Position numbers and translations under genes: made by a program
Notes under the pieces: model-generated
What the model was told of the DNA's origin: nothing
Seen by the model: only the letters and a program-made list of their open reading frames with translations
The model's database searches: none
In this document: one piece after another, positions 52,834 to 59,347 of the stretch
How positions within the stretch are numbered: the stretch's first letter is position 1
Layout: each line of letters starts with the position of its first letter
Source: an uncultured Bacteroidales bacterium
Lineage (GTDB): Bacteria; Bacteroidota; Bacteroidia; Bacteroidales; UBA932
DNA: 61,772 nt
Reading direction: 5' to 3'
NCBI GenBank assembly: GCA_900545245.1
Contig: UQYV01000017.1
Span: 1 to 61,772 of the forward strand

Positions 52834-52892
52834 AACCTCTGTCGTGTTCCTCGGTCCCTTGGGACTTACCCGAACACGACAGAGGTTTTTTC
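52834..52892 (+). terminator. Long perfect hairpin with T-run in the hsp20/permease gap
   Basis: AACCTCTGTCGTGTTC (52834-52849) pairs perfectly over 16 bp with 52872-52887 and is followed by a T-run. The 22-nt loop holds a GTCCC-tt-GGGAC hairpin. The T-run follows on the plus strand, but no plus-strand gene ends nearby, so it could terminate a small plus-strand RNA or be a structure of the permease 3' end. The rest of 52682-52997 has no gene I can support. Confidence 0.65.
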
Positions 52893-52997
52893 AAATCCGA
52901 TGCCGTAGCTATAATGTGCTGATAATCAGACAATTTGTCAGTAAATAAAGACAACTTGACCGATTTTTCTGACTTTTTGACAGACTGAAAGTCTTAT

Positions 52998-54320
52998 TTA
53001 CAGAAGGATATACTTTGCGACGAAGATTGCGGCGAGTATATATGCCGCCGGCGAAATCTTCTTGAAGTTGCAGCAAAGGAGGTTGATGAGAACGTAAGAA
53101 ATCATACCAAGCATAATACCGTCTGAAATGGAATAGCAGAGCGGCATCGCTATGAGAGTGATGAATGCAGGGATGGCCTCAGAGTAATTCTCGAAATCGA
53201 TGTCGCGGATAGGTGACATCATGAACACGCCGACTATCACAAGGATAGGAGCTGTCGCTGCACCCGGGATAGCGAGGAAGATAGGGGAGAAGAAGAGAGC
53301 CACTGCGAAGCATACGGCTGCCGTGAATGCGGTAAGACCGCTGCGTCCGCCCTGTGCGATTCCGGATGCGCTCTCGACGTAGGTGGTGGTGGTCGAAGTA
53401 CCGAGGCAAGCACCTGCTACTGTTGCGATTGCGTCAGACATGAGGGTCTTGTTGATGTCTGGAATGTTGCCTTTCTCGTCAATCATCTTTGCCTTTGTGC
53501 TGACGCCGACAACTGTTCCGATGGTGTCGAACATGTCGATGAACATGAAAGTGAAGACAACCACGAACATGTCGAGAGAGAATACCTGACTCCATTCGAA
53601 CTTGCAGAAGATAGGGCTGACAGAATCAGGAACTGACGCGATGCCGTTGAACTTGGTGATGTGCTCACCTGTTGCAGGATCCTTCATTACAAGTCCGAGG
53701 GCAGCTGTCGCAATCATACCGATGAGGAGTGCACCGGGAACCTTCTTCACAACGAGGAAAGAAGTGAGGACGAGACCGATGATGGCAAGCAGGGCTGTTC
53801 CGTGAGTGATGTCACCGAGAGCGACGGTGGTGGCGTCGTTTGATACGATTACACCGGCATTCTTCAGACCGATGAAGGCGATGAAGAGACCGATGCCGCA
53901 GCCGATGGCCTTCTTGATGGATACTGGAATGGAATCAACGATCCACTTGCGTACGTTGGTTACTGTGAGGAGGATGAAGATGATACCTTCGAGAAGGACA
54001 GCGGTGAGGGCGAACTGCCAGCTGTAGCCCATTCCGAGGCAGACTGTGAATACGAAGAATGCGTTGAGACCCATTCCTGGAGCGAGCGCGAAAGGCTTCT
54101 TTGCGTAGAATGCCATTACGAGAGTACCGATGATGGCAGCGAGGGCAGTTGCAGTGAAGACAGAGCCGGTAGGCATTTCCGGAAGTGCGGAGAATATGCC
54201 CGGGTTGACTGCCAGGATGTAGGACATCGTGAGGAATGTCGTGATGCCGGCAAGAATTTCAGTCTTGATGGTGGTTACTTTCGGGTCCAAGCCGAAAGCC
54301 TTCTGTATGAACTTGTTCAT
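52998..54320 (-). CDS. AzgA-type (NCS2/COG2252) purine permease
   Basis: A 440-residue inner-membrane transporter with about 12-14 hydrophobic segments. MNKFIQKAFGLDPKVTTIKTEILAGITTFLTMSYILAVNP is the family N-terminus; YAKKPFALAPGMGLNAFFVFTV, GIGLFIAFIGLKNAGVIV and GTSTTTTYVESASGIAQGGRSGLTA are AzgA signatures. It imports guanine, hypoxanthine or adenine with protons. ATG 54320 replaces an upstream start at 54383 that adds a charged leader. It is the last gene of the uraA-channel-permease series on the minus strand. Confidence 0.9.
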   Translation of the reverse strand: MNKFIQKAFGLDPKVTTIKTEILAGITTFLTMSYILAVNPGIFSALPEMPTGSVFTATALAAIIGTLVMAFYAKKPFALAPGMGLNAFFVFTVCLGMGYSWQFALTAVLLEGIIFILLTVTNVRKWIVDSIPVSIKKAIGCGIGLFIAFIGLKNAGVIVSNDATTVALGDITHGTALLAIIGLVLTSFLVVKKVPGALLIGMIATAALGLVMKDPATGEHITKFNGIASVPDSVSPIFCKFEWSQVFSLDMFVVVFTFMFIDMFDTIGTVVGVSTKAKMIDEKGNIPDINKTLMSDAIATVAGACLGTSTTTTYVESASGIAQGGRSGLTAFTAAVCFAVALFFSPIFLAIPGAATAPILVIVGVFMMSPIRDIDFENYSEAIPAFITLIAMPLCYSISDGIMLGMISYVLINLLCCNFKKISPAAYILAAIFVAKYILL

Positions 54321-54417
54321 TTTGTTTTTTAGATAAAGATGTTTTTGTTTTTCATGTTTTCGGACACACCATTTCCGAAACATGAATCTGCGGGTTTATA
54401 TGGTCTCCGCCGACCGT

Positions 54418-54462
54418 AAAAAAAGAAAAACACCTGTCATTCCGGCATACGACCGGAATGAC
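54418..54462 (-). terminator. Terminator/attenuator ahead of the purine permease gene
   Basis: GTCATTCCGG (54436-54445) pairs perfectly with CCGGAATGAC (54453-54462); on the minus strand a T-rich run (54418-54430) follows. It lies between the Tsx-like gene and the permease start, so it ends the upstream transcript or regulates read-through. Confidence 0.75.
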
Positions 54463-54517
54463 AACGGTAGAATATCAATTACGTAGCTTAACTAAGAACT
54501 AAAATCAGCCGCTTGAA

Positions 54518-54644
54518 GTGAAATTGAATTTAGGGATGTGGATGCAAGGCGCACGGCGCAGGAGGAACCGGAGCAACCTTTTCGGTTGTGAGGATTCCGA
54601 CAAGCCGCGCAACGAAGCAGACGCGCCCCTAAATTCAATTTCAC
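54518..54644 (-). repeat. Stop-anchored repeat copy 2, behind the Tsx-like gene
   Basis: GTGAAATTGAATTTAGGG (54518-54535) pairs perfectly over 18 bp with 54627-54644; the second arm begins 2 nt after the TAA stop of the Tsx-like gene. The core, minus strand, has CTGCTTCGTTGCGCGGCTTG, AATCCTCACAACCG, the CAACC/GGTTG hairpin and CTTGCATCC. C54552 pairs with G54609 in the inner helix. Confidence 0.85.
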
Positions 54645-54645
54645 A

Positions 54646-55443
54646 TTAGAAGCTCCACTTAGCGGCTAATGTCGGAATGCAATAGAATCCTGTGTTCGCG
54701 AAGTTGTAGGAGAGCTCGACCTCACCTCCGAGGCTGAGGTTAACTTTCTCCATACCTTTGATTTGGTTGAGGTTAACCCAGAACTGAGGCTCTGAAAGAG
54801 CGATGAACTGCGTTCCAGTAGGAACTCCTGCTTCATTCAGTTTGCCCTGCCAAGGCCTGTGCTCCCTCCAGAAATCCACGAATCCGGAGAATGTGCACCA
54901 TCCGTGGGCGAAGTTGATGCCCCACACACCGGTGAGCTGGAAGTTGTGAACCTGTTTCTTGCCCGCGCCGTCAACGGTGCCCGGAATGAGCTTGTACATT
55001 GCGCTGATGGACCAAGTCTTGCTGAAGTCCTTCGAGTGTCCGCTGTAGGTGAGACCTGCGAGCCAAGAGTTATTGAAGGACATTTTGTTGGTGAGACCGC
55101 CGTTGTACTCAACGTGGAGTGAAAGCCAGTCCATTTTTGTGTTCTGCCAGAAGCAGAGTTCGCGGGAAATCTCCCAGTAAGCGCCGAGAACGCCGGCTGT
55201 TTTGGTTGCGCCTTCAGCCTTGCTGTTGCTCATGTAGTCCATATCCACGAAGAAGTAGGTGCTTCCCCAAGAGTCCGGCTTGAACATTTCGACGGTGGTG
55301 GTGAGATAACCGCGTGACCGGAGATCCTTTCCGTCCTTACCTTTGTACATGTTGTGACCGAAGTCGTAGTGGAGTTGAACATTCTGCGCGAATGCGCCGA
55401 GTGAGAGGAGGGCGAGAGCGCCCGTAAGAATTAATTTCTTCAT
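54646..55443 (-). CDS. Tsx/DUF5020-like outer-membrane nucleoside channel
   Basis: A 265-residue outer-membrane beta-barrel. MKKLILTGALALLSLGAFAQ is a signal peptide, followed by NVQLHYDFGHNMYKGKDGKD, alternating amphipathic strands and a terminal Phe (CIPTLAAKWSF). The pattern is that of DUF5020, related to the nucleoside-specific channel Tsx. Its position between a uracil permease and a purine permease supports passage of nucleosides or bases through the outer membrane. Repeat copies lie on both sides. Confidence 0.82.
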   Translation of the reverse strand: MKKLILTGALALLSLGAFAQNVQLHYDFGHNMYKGKDGKDLRSRGYLTTTVEMFKPDSWGSTYFFVDMDYMSNSKAEGATKTAGVLGAYWEISRELCFWQNTKMDWLSLHVEYNGGLTNKMSFNNSWLAGLTYSGHSKDFSKTWSISAMYKLIPGTVDGAGKKQVHNFQLTGVWGINFAHGWCTFSGFVDFWREHRPWQGKLNEAGVPTGTQFIALSEPQFWVNLNQIKGMEKVNLSLGGEVELSYNFANTGFYCIPTLAAKWSF

Positions 55444-55502
55444 ACCTGAAATTGAATTATTTAATAAAATTGGTGTGTCTATTGTGTCGGGTCTGCAAAA
55501 AA

Positions 55503-55590
55503 GGCACTTGCTTCGTTATACTCGTCATCCAAATCCTCACAACCGTGAGGTTGCTGCGGTTTGAACTCCTCGCAAGCCTCGCAATTGCAC
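55503..55590 (+). repeat. Stop-anchored repeat family, copy 4, opposite orientation
   Basis: Plus-strand text GGCACTTGCTTCGTTA, AATCCTCACAACCGTGAGG, a CAACC/GGTTG hairpin (55540-55553, loop GTGA) and CTCGCAATTGCAC match the family by sequence. An alternative hairpin CCTCAC/GTGAGG overlaps. The outer arms are imperfect (GGG-CTG and runs of A opposite runs of T). It is not behind a stop codon on its own strand. Confidence 0.55.
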
Positions 55591-55681
55591 TTTTTATCAG
55601 CCCCTCCAATCCTGAATTTTTATTCTCTAAATTTTCTCTTTTATTCTTCAATCAAATATTCTTCAATCAAACTTCTTTGGA

Positions 55682-55804
55682 GGTTGTTGAAGAAAGTGGT
55701 GCGGATGCAAGGCGCACGGCGCGGAAGAACCGGAGCAACCTGTCGGTTGTGAGGATTCTGACAAGCCGCGCAACGAAGCAGACGTGCCGCTTTATTCGAC
55801 AACC
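55682..55804 (-). repeat. Stop-anchored repeat copy 3, behind uraA
   Basis: A 21-nt arm (55682-55702) pairs with 55784-55804 with four G-T positions and one mismatch. The second arm contains the end of uraA, GTTGTCGAATAA on the minus strand. The core is nearly the same as copy 2: CTGCTTCGTTGCGCGGCTTG, AATCCTCACAACCG, CAACC-tgtc-GGTTG, CTTGCATCC. C55715 pairs with G55770. Confidence 0.85.
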
Positions 55805-57159
55805 CTGTTGGTGTTGGCGTCAAAGTTCACAGCCGTATCCCCCTGCGGATCCTTACCGAACTCATAATCCTTGCCTGGAAGTATCGCATTGAGGATGATA
55901 CCCACCAATGCCGCAACTGCAAGACCTGAAAGCTTCGTAAATCCGAGGTCTATGCTTCCGCCCGGAATGCCGTAGTTGATGCCGATGCCGAGTACGAGTA
56001 TGATTGCTGCGATGATGACGTTGCGTGAGGATGTGAAGTCCACTTTGTTCTCAACCACATTGCGCACGCCGACCGCCGAAATCATTCCGTAGAGAATCAG
56101 GGAAACTCCGCCGATTGTCGCTGCAGGCATAGCGCTTACGATTGCCGAGAATTTCGGACAGAAGGAGAAGAGTATTGCGAAGACCGCAGCGATTCTGATG
56201 ACGCGCGGGTCGTAAACCTTTGTCAGATTGAGCACTCCGGTATTCTCTCCGTAAGTTGTGTTGGCCGGCGCTCCGAAAAGGGATGCGAGTATTGTCGCAA
56301 GACCGTCACCGATGAGAGTGCGGTGCAGACCCGGTTTTTCGAGATAGTTCTTGCCGGTTGTGGATGAAATCGCGCACATGTCGCCGATGTGTTCAATCAT
56401 CGTCGCGAGTGCAATCGGCATAATGGTGATAATCGCGCTTGAGAGCAGTTCCCAATTCTTTGTGTCTGCAATTGCGAGTGCACTGCTGTCACGATGGACA
56501 GGAAGACCAATCCAAGCGGCTTCCTTGACAGCCGTGAAGTCCACAAGCCCGCAGCAGGCCGCTACGAAATAGGAACCGAGCACTCCGAGAAGAATCGGGA
56601 TGATGCGAATCATACCCCGTCCCCAAATGTTGCAGACAACGATGATGACGATTGCAAGAAGTGCTATCCACCAGTTGCTCTGACAGTTGCTGATTGCAGA
56701 GCCGGCGAGGATGAGGCCGATGCAGATGATTATCGGGCCTGTCACCACAGGCGGGAAGAATCTCATCACTTTCTTTGTTCCGAAAGCGGCGATGAGCCCG
56801 GCGAGGATGAAATACAAAAAACCTGCACAGGCGACGCCGATGCAGGCATAAGGCAGTGATTGTTCAGCTGAGAGTCCGAAACCGCTTCCCATTTCGACTA
56901 CGGAGAGGTAACCTCCGATGAAAGCGAAAGATGAGCCGAGAAATGCCGGGACTTGTAATTTGGTGATGAAGTGGAAAAGTAGTGTACCGAGTCCTGCGAA
57001 GAGGAGGGTGGTGGATACCGGAAGACCTGTGATTGCAGGTACCAGGACGGTCGCGCCGAACATCGCAAACATGTGCTGTAACCCGAGAGTAAGCATCTTT
57101 GGTTTGCCCAATGTCCTGGCATCATAAACCGGCTGTTGGGTGGTTGGTGCTTTTGACAT
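55792..57159 (-). CDS. uraA: Uracil permease (NCS2 family)
   Basis: A 455-residue proton-coupled nucleobase transporter with 12-14 membrane segments. LGKPKMLTLGLQHMFAMFGATVLVPAITG, GSSFAFIGGYLSVVEMG, TMIEHIGDMCAISSTTG and FGAPANTTYGENTGVLNLTKVYDPRVI are UraA signatures, including the substrate-binding Glu and the NTTYGEN motif. First gene of the minus-strand uptake cluster with its own promoter. The C-terminal codons VVE-stop form an arm of repeat copy 3. Confidence 0.92.
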   Translation of the reverse strand: MSKAPTTQQPVYDARTLGKPKMLTLGLQHMFAMFGATVLVPAITGLPVSTTLLFAGLGTLLFHFITKLQVPAFLGSSFAFIGGYLSVVEMGSGFGLSAEQSLPYACIGVACAGFLYFILAGLIAAFGTKKVMRFFPPVVTGPIIICIGLILAGSAISNCQSNWWIALLAIVIIVVCNIWGRGMIRIIPILLGVLGSYFVAACCGLVDFTAVKEAAWIGLPVHRDSSALAIADTKNWELLSSAIITIMPIALATMIEHIGDMCAISSTTGKNYLEKPGLHRTLIGDGLATILASLFGAPANTTYGENTGVLNLTKVYDPRVIRIAAVFAILFSFCPKFSAIVSAMPAATIGGVSLILYGMISAVGVRNVVENKVDFTSSRNVIIAAIILVLGIGINYGIPGGSIDLGFTKLSGLAVAALVGIILNAILPGKDYEFGKDPQGDTAVNFDANTNRVVE

Positions 57160-57190
57160 AATTAAAACAAGATTACTAAACTTCGGACTG

Positions 57191-57221
57191 CAAAGTTATC
57201 TTCTTTCTCCTTTGCTACAAA
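57191..57221 (-). promoter_or_regulatory. Promoter of uraA
   Basis: On the minus strand TTTG (57221-57218) and TAACTTTG (57198-57191) are 19 nt apart. The leader to the ATG at 57159 is about 25 nt. Confidence 0.75.
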
Positions 57222-57380
57222 ATATAAATGCATATTTTGCCTTACAATTTATTAACATTGGATTGTTGATAAATTCGTGATTTTGTGTCAATATATTGAT
57301 GTTTATGGAGATATGTGTCTTTATTAACCATTCGGAATGCTTAGGAATTGTAAGTTAAAAAACACGGTATAAAAAATATA

Positions 57381-57412
57381 TTTCGGAATACGGAAATGTT
57401 GTTGTAACTTTG
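57381..57412 (+). promoter_or_regulatory. Promoter of the SulP gene
   Basis: TAACTTTG at 57405-57412 with TTTCG at 57381-57385, 19 nt upstream. Transcription would start near 57419, about 115 nt before the ATG. The 57222-57380 segment between the divergent promoters is AT-rich with no other feature seen. Confidence 0.65.
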
Positions 57413-57436
57413 CACTCCGTTTTCAACATCACGACA

Positions 57437-57481
57437 GACTATCAGTGGTGTTGTATCGAAGGACTATTAGTGGTATTATAT
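57437..57481 (+). repeat. Direct repeats in the SulP leader
   Basis: GACTATYAGTGGTRTTRTAT occurs at 57437-57456 and 57462-57481, 25 nt apart, and a shorter TATTAGTG follows at 57484. They lie in the leader between promoter and attenuator-like hairpin, where an RNA- or DNA-binding regulator could act. Confidence 0.65.
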
Positions 57482-57499
57482 TGTATTAGTGTTTAACGC

Positions 57500-57527
57500 G
57501 CGGCTTTGGTAAGCCGCAATTTTTTTT
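57500..57527 (+). terminator. Attenuator-like terminator directly before the SulP start
   Basis: GCGGCTT (57500-57506) and AAGCCGC (57511-57517) form a perfect 7-bp stem with loop TGGT, then AA and eight T. The SulP ATG is 7 nt further at 57535, so the hairpin sits inside the transcript of the gene it precedes. Confidence 0.75.
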
Positions 57528-57534
57528 GTGTCAA

Positions 57535-59250
57535 ATGAAGTACACAAGGGTATTCCGTCCTAAGTTTTTCCATCTTTTCCAGAAGGGACGGTACAGCAGG
57601 GAGAGATTCGTCTCCGACCTTATCGCGGGAATAATTGTCGGCATCATCGCCCTCCCGCTTGCAATCGCATTCGGAATCGCCAGCGGTGTGACTCCACAAC
57701 AGGGACTCATAACCGCAATTGTGGCAGGATTCCTTGTCTCAGTTTTCGGCGGTTCGCGTTTTTTGATTGGCGGTCCTACGGGTGCGTTCATCGTCATTGT
57801 CGCCGGCATAGTCGGGCAGTACGGGATGGCGGGGCTCACGGTGGCGACGATTATGGCGGGAATCATTCTGATTGTGATGGGTTTCTGTCGTATGGGAACC
57901 ATATTTCATTTTATTCCATATCCGATTGTCGTGGGATTCACGAGCGGTATCGCACTCACCATTTTCTCGACTCAGATGAAGGATTTCTTCGGTCTTACGG
58001 ATGTTTCCGTCCCGGCAGGATTCATTCCAGAGTGGATTTGCTATTTCCAGAACATTCTGAATATCAATTGGCTGGAGACTGCTCTGAGTTTCGGTTGCCT
58101 TGCCGTAATCATACTTTGGAACAAATTTGGCAGCAAAAAAATCCCGGGTGCCTTGATTGCGCTACTTTTGGGAACGGCCGCGTCAGTGCTTTTGGACCGC
58201 TTCTGCGGCATTGAATTCGCTACCATCGGCTCGAAATTCCCTGAGCTTGCAAACGGGATTCCGCTTCCAAAACCAACTATGCCTCAACTGAGTTTCAACG
58301 ACGTGAAAAACTTGGTTTCCCCGGCATTCACAATAGCAATCCTCTGTGCAATAGAGTCTTTGCTCGCAGCTATGGTCGCTGACGGTGTGACGGGAAAGCA
58401 GCACGACTCCAACACGGAACTCATCGGACAGGGAATTGCCAACATCGTCACACCGCTTTTCGGCGGTATTCCCGCAACCGGTGCGCTTGCAAGGACTATG
58501 GCGAGCATCAACAACGGTGCGAGAACTTCGGTCGCCGGAATAGTTCACGCCGTGGTGCTCCTTCTGATTTATCTGTTCCTGATGCCGTATGCAGTCTACA
58601 TCCCGCTTGCCTGTCTCGCTGCGATTTTGGTCGTGGTGGCCTACAATATGAGCGAATGGCGCACATTCCGCTATCTTCTCAAAGGTGACGGAGCCGATGT
58701 GGCTGTGCTTCTGATAACATTCTTCCTTACAGTCATAATTGACCTTACGGTTGCGATCGAGGTGGGAGTTCTTCTTGCCATCGTGCTCTTCGTCAGACGA
58801 ATGATGCAGACTTCAAGCATTGAGGTTCTGGATCAGGCGAAGCTTGCAGCAACCGAGGATGACGAAAAGGCGGATTTGGAGGATACCGAATATCTCGATG
58901 TCCACAAGGGAGTTGAGGTTTATGAAATCAGCGGTCCGTATTTCTTCGGCCTCGCAGCGCAGTCGGAGGAGTTTGAGAAGAGGAAAAATGCCGGAACTTG
59001 CGTGCGTATAATAAGGATGAGAAAGGTGCCGTTCATTGATTCGACAGGAGTGAAGAACCTCAGGAATCTCTGCGATATGGCGAAAAAGAGGGGCGTACAG
59101 GTCATACTTTCGGGCGTACAGCCACGTGTGATGCGCACTCTTGAAAAATTCGGTGTGGATAAGGAATTGGGACGGGAGAATATATTCGACCATATAATTC
59201 CGGCTCTCGCGGCGGCCAACCACATAGCATCCCTCCACCGCAAGGCATAA
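57535..59250 (+). CDS. SulP family inorganic anion transporter with STAS domain
   Basis: A 571-residue anion transporter. The membrane part (about 20-430) has FVSDLIAGIIVGIIALPLAIAFGIASGV, GGSRFLIGGPTGAFIVIVAGI and KDFFGLTDVSVPAGF; the cytoplasmic STAS domain runs from about 465 to 560 (VYEISGPYFFGLAAQSEEF ... VPFIDSTGVKNLRNL). SulP proteins carry sulfate, bicarbonate or dicarboxylates; the substrate cannot be told here. ATG 57535 is preferred over a TTG three codons up that falls inside the hairpin T-run. Expression is probably controlled by the leader hairpin. Confidence 0.9.
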   Translation: MKYTRVFRPKFFHLFQKGRYSRERFVSDLIAGIIVGIIALPLAIAFGIASGVTPQQGLITAIVAGFLVSVFGGSRFLIGGPTGAFIVIVAGIVGQYGMAGLTVATIMAGIILIVMGFCRMGTIFHFIPYPIVVGFTSGIALTIFSTQMKDFFGLTDVSVPAGFIPEWICYFQNILNINWLETALSFGCLAVIILWNKFGSKKIPGALIALLLGTAASVLLDRFCGIEFATIGSKFPELANGIPLPKPTMPQLSFNDVKNLVSPAFTIAILCAIESLLAAMVADGVTGKQHDSNTELIGQGIANIVTPLFGGIPATGALARTMASINNGARTSVAGIVHAVVLLLIYLFLMPYAVYIPLACLAAILVVVAYNMSEWRTFRYLLKGDGADVAVLLITFFLTVIIDLTVAIEVGVLLAIVLFVRRMMQTSSIEVLDQAKLAATEDDEKADLEDTEYLDVHKGVEVYEISGPYFFGLAAQSEEFEKRKNAGTCVRIIRMRKVPFIDSTGVKNLRNLCDMAKKRGVQVILSGVQPRVMRTLEKFGVDKELGRENIFDHIIPALAAANHIASLHRKA

Positions 59251-59305
59251 CAGCGACATTTTAACAGCATCCTCGGACGAAGACAGCGGATACATAAAAT
59301 TTTCG

Positions 59306-59313
59306 TATCTTTG
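59306..59313 (+). promoter_or_regulatory. Promoter -7 element of the EptA-like gene
   Basis: TATCTTTG, 34 nt before the ATG at 59348. The -33 region is AT-rich without a clear TTTG. Confidence 0.55.
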
Positions 59314-59347
59314 TATCCATAAAAAACATTACTTTCGGAACAAAAAA

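Noticed and set aside
52700..52948. Open frame of 82 codons between hsp20 and the purine permease gene
   Set aside because: It passes through the long terminator hairpin and shows no family-like pattern or ribosome-binding context.
54321..54420. Purine riboswitch ahead of the AzgA-type gene
   Set aside because: The leader has a hairpin (CATGTTTCGGA...TCCGAAAACATG) but lacks the conserved three-way junction and loop sequences of the purine class.
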